Below are positions 55,296 to 64,000 of a stretch of DNA of 64,000 bases, in pieces (position 1 is the first letter of the stretch; every line of letters begins with the position of its first letter). Origin of the DNA: Pelagibius sp. Alg239-R121 (lineage in GTDB: Bacteria; Pseudomonadota; Alphaproteobacteria; Kiloniellales; Kiloniellaceae). The position numbers and the translations under genes were made by a program. The notes under the pieces are model-generated. The model searched no databases, was not told the origin of the DNA, and saw only the letters and a list, made by a program, of their open reading frames with translations. The stretch spans positions 124,001 to 188,000 of the forward strand of contig NZ_CAMZOF010000010.1 in the NCBI RefSeq assembly GCF_947331435.1. The letters run 5' to 3'.

Positions 55296-57593
55296 ATGGA
55301 GTCGGTCGTGGTAACTGGAATTCTACCCTGGGTGAAGGCGCATCGAAATTCTGGTCGTGCCATCGATTTCTCGACCTTTCTCCTTGTGGCTTTTCTAATC
55401 TGCGTGCCGTTCTCGCTTGGACAGGCACAGACAATCCCAGGCGTAATCACAGAGAGTACCCAAAAGGCAGAGAGCGAACTCTCTCCGCTTGCAGAAGATC
55501 TGACGTCGGAAGAACGGAGTGACCTGCTTGCGCGGCTCAGTGACGGCCAGGTGCGGCAGTTGCTGATCGACTACCTCGACCAAAGATCTGGCGCAAACGC
55601 AGATGGAGACTCGGCCGGTATGGTCTCCGATTTCGACAGCCGCGCACATATCGTCCGCGAACGGCTGGCGGACGTCCTGCATTCCGCACCACGATTCCCT
55701 GAGCTGATCTCCGAGACTTTCGCGCATATTGCCCCGCCGGGACGCGGCAGCGAATTCCTCTTCATTCTCCTGGCTGGTTTTGCCTTCATCTTCGGGGCTG
55801 GAGCCATAGCGGAATTCGGCTTCCGGCACCTCACACAAAAAGTCAGAAATGAAATCAGTCAGGCTACGCCGGCAACAACGGCCGGGAAAGCAGGTTACCT
55901 GATTCTGCGTGTCCTGCTCGATTTCGTTGCCGTCGCTATCTTTGCATTGGTCGCCTTGGCTTGCTTCTTCGCAGTTTATCAAGGTTATCCGCCCGTCAGG
56001 CTACTGGTGCTCACCATGGTTGGAGCGGCCGTCGTTTACAGGGTCATCTCGGTAATCTCGCGTTTCCTGCTCGCACCCCTAACCCCGTCACTGCGATGTC
56101 TGCCCTTTGAAGACACCCTCTCCAAACGCCTGCACAGTCAATTCATGTGTTTGGCTCTCTTCTCCTTTTTCTTTATGGGCGGCAACCTGCTGCGGGCCTT
56201 TAACATGGATCCGGATCTGACCGAGCTCTATCATATTGCCGGCGGTGCGGTTTTCTCTCTTCTACTAATCGGCTTTATCTGGCGCGACAGGCGGGATATC
56301 GCCGGTTTGATCGGCAATACGGATGAGCCCACGACCGTTGGCGAACGCCTGCGCGCTATTTTTGGGCAGATATGGCACCTGCTCGCCGTAGCCTATGTTG
56401 TTGCGATCTTCCTCATTGCCGTGACTGCTTCACTCATCGGTCATGACAGTATCACCACCGCCGCAATGGGGAGTTTGGTCATCATCATTGCCGTGCCGCT
56501 GGTCGACTACACGCTGCGGCAGATGATCGGGGACGCGATCGCGCCGGAAAGCGCCGGCCATGCCTACCTCCCCATTCTATTCCGGGCCATCCGTCTTCTG
56601 CTGGTGATTCTCGGCGTTCTGATTTTTGCCCGGCTTTGGGGCATTGATGTCTTTGCCATATCAACCGGCGGGCTCGGCGCCTCGGCCATTCGTGCCATCG
56701 TAGAGATCGGCTTCACCATCCTGCTCGCCTACGTGATCTGGCAGGTCGCGCAGCATGCCATCGATCGCCGGATCAAAGCCGACGGCGGCGGCGAACAGGT
56801 TGAGAGCGAAGGCGAAGGCGGCGGCAAGGGCGCCACCCGGCTGGCCACGCTCCTGCCCCTGCTGCGCAAGTTTCTTTTCATCACCATCCTGGTCATGGCG
56901 GTGATGGTCATGCTCTCGGCCCTGGGCGTGAACGTCGGTCCGCTGCTGGCCGGCGCCGGGGTGATCGGCATCGCTATCGGCTTCGGCGCACAGACTCTGG
57001 TAAAAGACATTGTCTCCGGTGTGTTCTTTCTGGTCGACGATGCCTTCCGTCTTGGGGAATACGTCGATATCGGCGATGTAAAAGGCACGGTGGAGGCGAT
57101 CAACGTGCGCTCTCTGGTCCTGCGCCATCACCGCGGCCCGCTGCACACCGTCCCCTTCGGCGAAATCAAATACCTGACCAACTACAGCCGCGACTGGGTG
57201 ATCATGAAGCTCGAGTTCCGGGTGACGTACGACACCGATATCAACAAGGTGAAGAAGATTTTCAAGCGGATTGGCGCTGAGTTGCTGGAAGACGAGATCC
57301 TGGGCGCTGGTTTCCTGGAACCCTTGAAGTCACAAGGCGTCAAAGCGATGGAAGACTCCGCTATGATCCTGCGCGCCAAGTTCAAGGCCAAGCCCGGCGA
57401 ACAGTTCATGATCCGCAAGGAAGTTTACCGGCGGGTCCAGGAAGCTTTCCACGAGAACGGTATCCACTTCGCCCATCGCCGTGTGCTGGTCGATGTTCCT
57501 GACTCCATAAACGACAATCCGGAAATGAAAAAACGGATCGAAGAAGCCGCCGCCGCCGCCATGTCCGACGACGGACAGGTACAGGGCGCGTGA
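55296..57593 (+). CDS. MscS-family mechanosensitive channel, long form
   Basis: 765 residues from the ATG at 55296 (an in-frame start 17 codons earlier lacks a signal). Signal peptide at about 20-45 (LLVAFLICVPFSLGQAQT). A periplasmic helical part (50-150), about nine or ten membrane segments (160-560) and the MscS core: pore helix GPLLAGAGVIGIAIGFGAQTLVKD near 547-570, beta domain FFLVDDAFRLGEYVDIGDVKGTVEAINVRSLVLRHHRG and the C-terminal alpha/beta domain to 750. It opens on membrane tension in hypo-osmotic shock. Loop 490-510 is Gly/Glu rich. Confidence 0.9.
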   Translation: MESVVVTGILPWVKAHRNSGRAIDFSTFLLVAFLICVPFSLGQAQTIPGVITESTQKAESELSPLAEDLTSEERSDLLARLSDGQVRQLLIDYLDQRSGANADGDSAGMVSDFDSRAHIVRERLADVLHSAPRFPELISETFAHIAPPGRGSEFLFILLAGFAFIFGAGAIAEFGFRHLTQKVRNEISQATPATTAGKAGYLILRVLLDFVAVAIFALVALACFFAVYQGYPPVRLLVLTMVGAAVVYRVISVISRFLLAPLTPSLRCLPFEDTLSKRLHSQFMCLALFSFFFMGGNLLRAFNMDPDLTELYHIAGGAVFSLLLIGFIWRDRRDIAGLIGNTDEPTTVGERLRAIFGQIWHLLAVAYVVAIFLIAVTASLIGHDSITTAAMGSLVIIIAVPLVDYTLRQMIGDAIAPESAGHAYLPILFRAIRLLLVILGVLIFARLWGIDVFAISTGGLGASAIRAIVEIGFTILLAYVIWQVAQHAIDRRIKADGGGEQVESEGEGGGKGATRLATLLPLLRKFLFITILVMAVMVMLSALGVNVGPLLAGAGVIGIAIGFGAQTLVKDIVSGVFFLVDDAFRLGEYVDIGDVKGTVEAINVRSLVLRHHRGPLHTVPFGEIKYLTNYSRDWVIMKLEFRVTYDTDINKVKKIFKRIGAELLEDEILGAGFLEPLKSQGVKAMEDSAMILRAKFKAKPGEQFMIRKEVYRRVQEAFHENGIHFAHRRVLVDVPDSINDNPEMKKRIEEAAAAAMSDDGQVQGA

Positions 57594-57691
57594 GGGTCAT
57601 GTTGCAAACACTCTCGCCGCTGCTACTTTCATAAGCTTCGGCGCGGTTTCCCCCATATCCAACTCGGCGCTCCGCAAAAGGATCTCCCCCG

Positions 57692-58567
57692 ATGATATCA
57701 AGCGACGAACTGCCCAAGAAACACGCCACCGTGCTGGGCAAGCGCATGGCTTATGTCGAGCTGGGGAAAGGCAATCCCATCGTCTTTCTGCACGGCAACC
57801 CGACCTCATCCTATCTCTGGCGGAACATCATGCCGCAGCTGGAATCCTTGGGCCGCTGCATCGCGCCTGATCTGATCGGCATGGGCGATTCGGAAAAGCT
57901 GGATGACAGCGGACCCGATTCCTACCGCTTTGTGGAGCATCGGAAATATCTCGACGCTCTCCTTGAAGCCATTGATGTTAAGAATGACGTCACTTTGGTG
58001 ATCCATGACTGGGGCTCGGCATTGGGCTTCGACTGGGCACGGCGCCACCCGGATGCGGTCAAAGGCATCGCCTACATGGAAGGCATCGTTCGGCCCGTCA
58101 GCTGGGACGACTGGCCGGAGGCTATCACACCACTGTTTCAGGGTTTTCGGTCCGAAGCCGGTGAAAGCATGGTGCTGGATAAGAACTTCTTCGTCGAAAA
58201 GGTTCTGCCCGGTTCGGTTCTGCGCGACTTGACCGAAGCCGAGATGGCGGTTTACCGCCGTCCCTTTACCGACGCTGGCGAGGACCGGCGCCCTACCCTT
58301 ACGTGGCCGCGGCAAATCCCGCTTTCCGGCGAACCAGATGATGTTGTACAGATCGTCTCGGACTATGCCGCCTGGATGGCGGAGAACGGTCTTCCCAAGC
58401 TCTTCGTCAATGCAGAACCAGGCGCGATCCTGGTTGGCCCGCAGCGGGAGTTCTGCCGCAGCTGGACGAATCAAAGCGAAGTCACAGTGGCGGGCAGTCA
58501 CTTTATTCAGGAGGATTCCCCCGATGAGATCGGCCAGGCTTTGGTAAACTGGCTTCAAGATCTCTAA
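57692..58567 (+). CDS. dhaA: Haloalkane dehalogenase, subfamily II (LinB/DhaA-like)
   Basis: 291 residues, alpha/beta hydrolase. All five key residues of HLD-II enzymes are present: halide-binding N36 (HGNPTSSYLW) and W107, nucleophile D106 (VIHDWGSALGF), acid E130 (AYMEGI) and H270 (AGSHFIQED). Each is two lower than in LinB as I recall, so length and spacing match. It hydrolyses C-halogen bonds of haloalkanes to alcohols. AAGGAT precedes the ATG. Natural substrate unknown. Eleven bases before the next gene, so both form a transcription unit. Confidence 0.9.
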   Translation: MISSDELPKKHATVLGKRMAYVELGKGNPIVFLHGNPTSSYLWRNIMPQLESLGRCIAPDLIGMGDSEKLDDSGPDSYRFVEHRKYLDALLEAIDVKNDVTLVIHDWGSALGFDWARRHPDAVKGIAYMEGIVRPVSWDDWPEAITPLFQGFRSEAGESMVLDKNFFVEKVLPGSVLRDLTEAEMAVYRRPFTDAGEDRRPTLTWPRQIPLSGEPDDVVQIVSDYAAWMAENGLPKLFVNAEPGAILVGPQREFCRSWTNQSEVTVAGSHFIQEDSPDEIGQALVNWLQDL

Positions 58568-58578
58568 GGTTTTGAGGA

Positions 58579-59115
58579 ATGTCCGGTAAGTATATGAAAA
58601 AATTATACCTTCTGCGCCACGCAAAGTCAGACTGGAAGACGCCTGCAAGAGGTGACTTTGAGCGGCCACTCGCCGCACGCGGACACATGGCGGCCCCGAG
58701 AATGGGCCGGGAGATGGTACGCTTGGGCATTGCCCCAGCTCTGGTTCTTTGTTCGACGGCACGGCGGGCTGCGCAGACCTATGATTTAATGACCGAATGT
58801 ATGCCTCCTGCGCACAAGGTCGAGCATCGTGAAGACCTCTACATGGCGCCGCCCGCAAAGCTGAAATCCATCGTTCAGCAGCAATCAGACGAATTTGAGA
58901 CGATGATGTTGATTGGCCACAATCCGGGCATGGAAGCGCTGGCGGGACAGCTTGCCGGTAATGATTCTGATGCAGAAGCGTTGTCTGCACTCGATGAAAA
59001 GTTTCCGACAGCGGCAATTGCCGCTTTCGAACTGCCGGTCGAGCATTGGAAGGACCTCGCTGAGGATCGCGGCAAACTCGTGCAATTTGTCAGGCCACGC
59101 GACCTGCGTGACTAA
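58579..59115 (+). CDS. SixA-like histidine phosphatase
   Basis: 178 residues (or 173 from the ATG at 58594). RHG motif in LYLLRHAKSDW near 9-19 (catalytic His 14), DFERPLAARGHMAAPRMG, SSTARRAAQT-like LCSTARRAAQTYD, and the second His in MLIGHNPGMEALAGQL near 112. Members remove phosphate from histidine of phosphotransfer proteins. Same operon as the dehalogenase. Confidence 0.85.
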   Translation: MSGKYMKKLYLLRHAKSDWKTPARGDFERPLAARGHMAAPRMGREMVRLGIAPALVLCSTARRAAQTYDLMTECMPPAHKVEHREDLYMAPPAKLKSIVQQQSDEFETMMLIGHNPGMEALAGQLAGNDSDAEALSALDEKFPTAAIAAFELPVEHWKDLAEDRGKLVQFVRPRDLRD

Positions 59116-59159
59116 TGTGGGATCACACTCGCAGCTGTAACAAAAAGACCGCGCGAATT

Positions 59160-60701
59160 TTATTTTTCCCAAAAACACGGTGTAGCCTCGTAGTCCTCCC
59201 ATAACATGGCGAGGGACTTGATACTCTGCGCGGAGAGAGCCTGGTACCAGCCCTGCAAAACACCTGACGCAACGCGGAGATTTGTATTTCTGGGTGCAGC
59301 AGAGGTCATTTGCTTAAGGAGTTCCTCGCAGACCACGGCATCATTTACCGCGCCGAGCGCTTCCTGCAATGATGCCAAAGCCTTGTTACGCCTTTTGGCC
59401 TTTTTAACTGTGAAGAGGTTTCGGAAAAATTCGGCCGCATAACGCATCTTCTTCACACGCAAGCGAAGCCGGTGGATGTCTTCGACCTCCAACTGTTCGA
59501 GCCGTGCAGCCAATTTTCTTACGCGCCGGTCATGCTGCGTCAGCACGGACACAGCGAAATCCGGTATGGGCTGCTTCAACGCCTTGCGTACAGCCTTATC
59601 CTCATTGGCCAAAAAGGCATCCGATTCAAGGCCCTTAAACAAGCGTAAGAGCAACAGCGCGTAGCGTTCACTTCTCACGAAAGTTCTGGCATCACCTGAT
59701 GTTGTTGCCCGCATTTTTGCCGCCACCTTCGCAAGATGCGAGAGAGACTTTTCTTCCGGCATTTGGTCGCGCACCTTGGCGAGCGTTTCCTCGACGAAGA
59801 CATCCCAGTCGCGTGCAGGACCCAGCTGTTTTTGCGCCCAAGCCAACTCCTCGACAATTGTCCCCTGAGTCTCGGGGCTGAGAAGAGAGCGATAAAGGAC
59901 GAACAGGGATCTCAACCTGCGAATGCCAACCCGCAACTGGTGAACGCCTTCAGGATCCGCCGACTGAAGAACCGGCTGTTCATTGTCTCGCATCTGGTTG
60001 ATGCAATTCCAGGCGATCTGGGAAAACACTTCACGCGTATTCGACTTGGCGTCCAGTTTCATCGAACTGGCACGTACAGGTATCGAAACTTCGTCGGTAA
60101 AGAGGCTGTACCCTCTCTTTGCCTTGCTTCGCCGTTCCACAGAAAACGGCAGCGCGCCGTGAATTTCCAGTGCCAAGTTGAGGATATCCTCCGGCCGGCC
60201 GGATATCAGTTCGAACTCGGCTTCGCTCAGAGGCAGAACCTTATTACCAGTTCGAATACTCCCCTCATCGAGCGCCATTTCGATCTCGCTCTCACCATGC
60301 TCCAAAACCGTGATCCGGCGTTTGATATCGGTGGTAAAAACCGCAGTCAATCGGTCATGAAGCTCGGTCTTGGCGAAGAGTTTTTGCAAGGGTTTGCTGT
60401 CAATGAGGGAAAGATCAGGCTCGTCCTGCGTAATCTCCTGCTCATACTCGATCAGATGTTGGAAGCCCGTCGCCTTGTTGCCCGGCACTTTGAGTGTCTG
60501 GATCCGCCTTCGTCCGATCTTGCGCACGCGCAAGGCGATCCCTTGTGCCTTCAAATCAAGTTCCGGCGTATCGAAGTAGGTACTCAGCAGATGTTTGTTG
60601 GTCGAACGACCCTTTGCATAGCGTCGAAACAACGATGCCCGTCGCCAACGGACCATGTGCTCTTCAGCGATAGCCAGTTTCAGCTCAATTTCATGCTGCA
60701 T
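59160..60701 (-). CDS. CYTH-CHAD protein, inorganic triphosphatase type
   Basis: 513 residues. N-terminal CYTH domain (1-200) with EIELKL at 4-9, the ExExK metal/triphosphate motif, and RVRKIGRRRIQTLKVPG. C-terminal CHAD domain (about 225-500), helical, with the basic faces VHQLRVGIRRLRSLFVLYRSLL and DIHRLRLRVKKMRYAAEFFRNLFTV that bind polyphosphate. This arrangement equals E. coli YgiF, which cleaves tripolyphosphate. Convergent with the SixA-like gene. Confidence 0.88.
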   Translation of the reverse strand: MQHEIELKLAIAEEHMVRWRRASLFRRYAKGRSTNKHLLSTYFDTPELDLKAQGIALRVRKIGRRRIQTLKVPGNKATGFQHLIEYEQEITQDEPDLSLIDSKPLQKLFAKTELHDRLTAVFTTDIKRRITVLEHGESEIEMALDEGSIRTGNKVLPLSEAEFELISGRPEDILNLALEIHGALPFSVERRSKAKRGYSLFTDEVSIPVRASSMKLDAKSNTREVFSQIAWNCINQMRDNEQPVLQSADPEGVHQLRVGIRRLRSLFVLYRSLLSPETQGTIVEELAWAQKQLGPARDWDVFVEETLAKVRDQMPEEKSLSHLAKVAAKMRATTSGDARTFVRSERYALLLLRLFKGLESDAFLANEDKAVRKALKQPIPDFAVSVLTQHDRRVRKLAARLEQLEVEDIHRLRLRVKKMRYAAEFFRNLFTVKKAKRRNKALASLQEALGAVNDAVVCEELLKQMTSAAPRNTNLRVASGVLQGWYQALSAQSIKSLAMLWEDYEATPCFWEK

Positions 60702-61031
60702 GCGTCAAAGGCAGACAGCGAGCCCTATTGGCCGGACCTCGCCGTCGAGCCATCCCTGTAAAACTAAAACCCTATCGAACTCAGTACGTAAGTTGGCGAT
60801 CTTGATGATTCACCTCTTGCGATGCAACAACAATTCAACAACATGTCATAACATTGTAATATTAATGTAATAATGGTCCTAACGAAGTGCTTTTAATCAG
60901 AATGTAATTTCTCCTAAAAGTGAGATTACTCTCGGCGCACCTTTCAACTTGGTTATGAAATATACCTGCGTCCTGCAAATCTATCTATCGCCTGATCAAT
61001 CCTGACGGACTCTGTTAAGAACGACCGCCCT
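60702..61031. other. Gene-free AT-rich region between CYTH-CHAD and PCMT-like genes
   Basis: 330 bp without an open frame of use. AT-rich near 60810-60920, which probably contains the promoter of the CYTH-CHAD gene. I see no hairpin with T-run for the upstream PCMT-like gene. Confidence 0.45.
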
Positions 61032-61898
61032 CTAGCACAAGCACCAACGGCTGGTGCGCAGCCAGCAGTCACTCGACTCTGGCATGTCCTCGCCGAAGTA
61101 AAACCGAGTAACTTTTTCCCAGCCTCCCCGGTCCAATGCTGCACCCAAAGCGGCCTCGGCATCTTCATCCCGAGCGCCCTCGCAGGGATAGATGGCAACC
61201 GGAGAGATCCAGCGCGCGTAATAATCGTCTCCACAGCGCTGCAGCCGAAAAACAGCGCCGCGGCGTTCAATGGGCTTCGCATCCGGCGACGCCATGAAGC
61301 CCTGCCGGGTTGTCAACGGTAAGATCATCCGCCCGCCATCGCGCAGCCGACTGATCCAATTTTTGGCTGGATGGGTCGCACCGGCGTTTACATAGATGAT
61401 ATCTGCAGGCTCGAAGCCGACCCTGGCTCCATCGCCCTGGATGACGGTGACCTGTTCGAACGATTGCAGGTTTTCTTCCGCCCTCGTTGCCAGTTCATTG
61501 TCGTATTCCACTGCAGTCACACGACCGGACCGCTCGACCATGGCTGCCAATATCGCACTGTAGTAACCAACACCGACGCCAATGTGAACGACATGTTCAC
61601 CGGCTCGAGGAAAGGCGCTGCCAATTAACTTGGCATGCAGCGCGGGCTGTCCGTTGTTGAGATTACGCGATTGATCGATCCCGACAAGGTCATTGCTGTA
61701 AAGGTAAACCGGATCATCACTTGGCGAGGGAACATACCCTTTGCCCCAACGCAGAATCGGCCAAGGTCCCGGCCCTAAGAAGTCTTCACGAGCAACCGTT
61801 GCAAAGGCATCTTCCAACGATTGATTCTCTACACCGGCAGCAGCCAGAACCTGCATGGCATAGGCGCGACGAACACTCTGGATATCGATCAAATTCAA
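61032..61898 (-). CDS. PCMT-like SAM-dependent methyltransferase
   Basis: 288 residues. Rossmann methyltransferase with motif I as HIGVGVGYYSAILA at 105-118 and motif II VTAVEYDNELA, followed by ADIIYVNAGATHPAKNWISRLRDGGRMILPL, the pattern of protein-L-isoaspartate O-methyltransferases. The motif before (LVGIDQSRNLNNGQPALHAKLIGSA) differs from the true Pcm S(Q/K)P(x)xVA(x)M pattern, so the substrate may differ. Cys-rich end (CWLRTSRWCLC). Confidence 0.75.
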   Translation of the reverse strand: MNLIDIQSVRRAYAMQVLAAAGVENQSLEDAFATVAREDFLGPGPWPILRWGKGYVPSPSDDPVYLYSNDLVGIDQSRNLNNGQPALHAKLIGSAFPRAGEHVVHIGVGVGYYSAILAAMVERSGRVTAVEYDNELATRAEENLQSFEQVTVIQGDGARVGFEPADIIYVNAGATHPAKNWISRLRDGGRMILPLTTRQGFMASPDAKPIERRGAVFRLQRCGDDYYARWISPVAIYPCEGARDEDAEAALGAALDRGGWEKVTRFYFGEDMPESSDCWLRTSRWCLC

Positions 61899-61990
61899 AT
61901 CCCTTATGCTCTTTATGGAAGAACTATATCTTCGATAAAGATTATCCAGGATAGATCAAATCTGTGCTCGTGTCAGCGGACCGCGGCGCC

Positions 61991-63388
61991 TCAGGACGGA
62001 TCGATAAGCAGAACCTGGAGGTCCGCGACATTGGTCCCGGTCGCGCCTGGCTGCAGCAAATCGCCAGCCAGCGACAGCGCCTGATAAGAATCGTTGTTTG
62101 CTAAAAGCGCCTCAGCATCTCCGCCTGCCGCCTGGATACGTGCCAGACTTGACGGATCGACAATACCACCCGCGGCATCCGTGGGACCGTCACGGCCGTC
62201 CGTTCCGCCGCTCAAAAAGGTCCAGCGACCGGAGAATCCTCGAGCGGCTGCCTTCATCGCAAAGGCAAGCGCAAGCTCCTGATTCCGCCCTCCACGTCCG
62301 TTGCCCTGCAAAGTTACAGTGGTCTCGCCCCCTGTCAGCAAAGCCAATGGCCGGCCCATCTCAACGTTTGCAGCAAGCGCCGCGGCAAGAAGCAGCTCAG
62401 CGGCATCCTGTGCTTCACCGCAAAGGGCATCGCTAACGATTTGGGTCTGAAAGCCGAGCTCGCCGGCAACGCGCTCCGTCGCGGACAGGCTCATGCCGTT
62501 GCTGCCGATCAGCGACGATCCCGCAGAGTCGAAGATCGGATCGCCGGATTTCGGCGTCTCTTCGACGGCACCGTCCCGGCCCTGCTCAAGCCTTGTTTTT
62601 ACGCTCAAGGGCACACGGTTCCATACATCCCCCTCTTCGAGGATCGCGATGGCATCTGAGAAGCTCGTTGCATCCGGTACGGTCGGCCCGCTCGCGATCG
62701 CGCTCAGATCGTCGCCGATAACGTCGGAAAGGATCAGTGCGTGCAGTGCCGCGGGCGCGGCGTAACGGACCAAGCCTCCCCCCTTTAGGGCCGAAAGGTG
62801 CTTACGGACACAGTTGACTTGCACAATGTCGGCACCGCAGGCTAACAGCAAATCCGTGGTCGCAATCTTTTCTCCCAGCGTGATCGGCGGCACCGGTGCC
62901 GGTAACAAAGCCGAACCGCCACCGCTGACCAGTACCAGGACAAGTTCGTCCTCATCGGCTTGAGCGGCGATTTCCATGACCCGTTGCGCCCCGCGCACAC
63001 CGCCCTGATCAGGCAAAGGATGCCCGGCACCGATCAACTCAAAACCTCGAATGTCACCCGCACCGTCGTCACTGGCATTTTCGTGGTTGGTCACGATGAC
63101 GCCGCCGTCGCGAAAGAGACTCTCCGGAAGCAGATCTGAAACGGCCCGTGCCATGGCTTTGGCCGCCTTGCCGATCGCGATCGGGCGCACGGTCTGCCAG
63201 TCGCCGCGACGAATCTGCGAACCCGGCGTGCCCGGCAACAGCATAATTTCAATCTGACCGTCATTAACCCGCAAGGCCCGGCATACTGCTTTCGCCGGAT
63301 CTGCCGCCGCGACACCGGCCATATAGATCTTTTTCGCAACGGCCCTCAATTCGGCGAGCCGCTTGCTGTCACCGGCTTCATTCATCAA
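61991..63388 (-). CDS. Glycerate 2-kinase (GckA/TtuD, MOFRL family)
   Basis: 465 residues. N-terminal DUF4147 domain (about 10-250: AIGKAAKAMARAVSDLLPES, GGSALLPAPVPPITLGEKIATTDLLLACGADI) and C-terminal MOFRL domain (about 330-460: LLTGGETTVTLQGNGRGGRNQELALAFA, SGGTDGRDGPTDAAGGIVD). It phosphorylates D-glycerate at C2 for serine-cycle, allantoin or tartrate use; older names include hydroxypyruvate reductase. Alone on its strand. Confidence 0.88.
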   Translation of the reverse strand: MMNEAGDSKRLAELRAVAKKIYMAGVAAADPAKAVCRALRVNDGQIEIMLLPGTPGSQIRRGDWQTVRPIAIGKAAKAMARAVSDLLPESLFRDGGVIVTNHENASDDGAGDIRGFELIGAGHPLPDQGGVRGAQRVMEIAAQADEDELVLVLVSGGGSALLPAPVPPITLGEKIATTDLLLACGADIVQVNCVRKHLSALKGGGLVRYAAPAALHALILSDVIGDDLSAIASGPTVPDATSFSDAIAILEEGDVWNRVPLSVKTRLEQGRDGAVEETPKSGDPIFDSAGSSLIGSNGMSLSATERVAGELGFQTQIVSDALCGEAQDAAELLLAAALAANVEMGRPLALLTGGETTVTLQGNGRGGRNQELALAFAMKAAARGFSGRWTFLSGGTDGRDGPTDAAGGIVDPSSLARIQAAGGDAEALLANNDSYQALSLAGDLLQPGATGTNVADLQVLLIDPS

Positions 63389-63563
63389 AATTTTCCGTTA
63401 GTAAGCCCAGGAAATCGGCGCAATGGGTAGCACATTCGATGCTCTCGGCACAACCGGGGGTCCTACAGCACACAGCGTAGTCGAAACCCAACAGCAAGCA
63501 TGCTAAGATCATACGATCGGGGGAAGTTCAAGACGTCGGTGTTTCGTTTCAACGGTGTTGGTA

Positions 63564-64000
63564 ATGAGCCTTATCTTCCGTTTGTCGTGGGTCGTTCTGC
63601 TGTCCTTCTTTCGCAGGCGCATGGAGCCTCTTGACTGGTCAAAGCTCAAGATGCGTGTCCTTCCGACTGATCTCGACATCAATTTTCACATGAATAATGG
63701 CAGATATCTGACCTTGATCGATCTTTGCCGGATGGATCTGTTTTTGCGCACCGGCCTTTACCGCTTGATGTGGAAATACCGTTGGGCTCCGGCCGTCAGC
63801 TCACTCACCATGGAATTCCGGCGTCCGCTCAGGCTGTTCCAGAAGTATACGCTGCGCTCGCGCATCATTCATTGGGACAAGCGTTTGGTGTTTAGCGAAC
63901 ATGAATTCCTGGTCGGCAAGCGCATTGTCGCCCGCGGCACCTCGAATACCTGTCTCATTGCCCGCAATGGCATGGTCGTGCCGCCGGAACGGATTTTGAA
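63564..64000 (+). CDS. Hot-dog acyl-CoA thioesterase-like protein (partial, C-terminus beyond window)
   Basis: I translated 145 residues by hand from the ATG at 63564 to the window end, no stop met. A hydrophobic N-terminal helix (SLIFRLSWVVLLSFF) precedes the 4HBT-type domain: DLDINFHMNNGRYLTLIDLCRMDL is the catalytic and oxyanion helix region, then LTMEFRRPLRLFQKYTLRSRII. Related to THEM6/FcbC-like thioesterases. Divergent from the glycerate kinase gene. Confidence 0.78.
   Translation, partial: MSLIFRLSWVVLLSFFRRRMEPLDWSKLKMRVLPTDLDINFHMNNGRYLTLIDLCRMDLFLRTGLYRLMWKYRWAPAVSSLTMEFRRPLRLFQKYTLRSRIIHWDKRLVFSEHEFLVGKRIVARGTSNTCLIARNGMVVPPERIL

Noticed and set aside
59736-60761. 341-codon plus-strand frame opposite the CYTH-CHAD gene
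   Set aside because: No domain; the minus-strand CYTH and CHAD motifs explain the region.

Overview
The window (about 57-60 % GC by eye, both strands used) reads as the chromosome of a free-living alphaproteobacterium, most likely an aquatic Rhodospirillales/Kiloniellales-like organism. The reasons are the gene families (an RpiR-type inositol regulator, bifunctional IolC, STAS-MlaE, DUF2336, trimethylamine-methyltransferase paralog, giant RTX adhesin, PEP-CTERM protein) and the many sugar-acid, osmolyte and purine catabolic genes. I see no rRNA, tRNA, CRISPR array, insertion sequence or prophage. Both ends cut through genes.

Region 1 (1-8.9 kb) is an inositol / inositol-phosphate locus: an AfuA/Fe3+-type ABC importer (binding protein and permease), an inositol-monophosphatase-family enzyme, an RpiR regulator, IolG and bifunctional IolC. 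Three inverted repeats of the GAA-N6-TTC type lie at the importer/phosphatase, regulator and iolG/iolC promoters, which suggests a single regulon. Region 2 (9.1-13.5 kb) holds a GntR regulator, a Rieske oxygenase resembling methylxanthine N-demethylases, a LysR regulator and a xanthine/urate-type NCS2 permease: a possible N-methylpurine locus. Region 3 (13.8-18.7 kb) has ArfB, an acyl-CoA ligase, a D-threonine-aldolase-like PLP enzyme and a gamma-glutamyltransferase. Region 4 (18.8-24.4 kb) is a hexuronate pathway (GntR, UxaC, UxuB, KdgK) in which the TRAP transporter has been reduced by an internal deletion to a dctP start joined to the second half of dctM.

Region 5 (24.4-37.3 kb) is envelope and surface: a 2373-residue repetitive RTX protein, a 48-residue one-helix protein, an Mla-type lipid transport operon (MlaE-F-D plus lipoprotein) and a PEP-CTERM protein, the last two sharing a bidirectional terminator. 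An AT-rich, gene-free stretch of 0.9 kb follows. Region 6 (38-47.4 kb) has a P1-family peptidase, a chemoreceptor, a GlxA/AraC regulator and an XRE-cupin regulator next to kbl-tdh-mttB (threonine to glycine, plus a methylamine methyltransferase paralog). A 14-bp sequence is shared by the XRE and kbl promoters.

Region 7 (47.6-64 kb) is mainly housekeeping and stress genes: DUF2336 protein, SpeE, RluE-type pseudouridine synthase, core MetE-like methyltransferase, AMP nucleosidase, MFS transporter, MscS channel, haloalkane dehalogenase, SixA-like phosphatase, CYTH-CHAD protein, PCMT-like methyltransferase, glycerate 2-kinase and a hot-dog thioesterase cut by the window end. All family assignments are from reading translated sequence without database searches.
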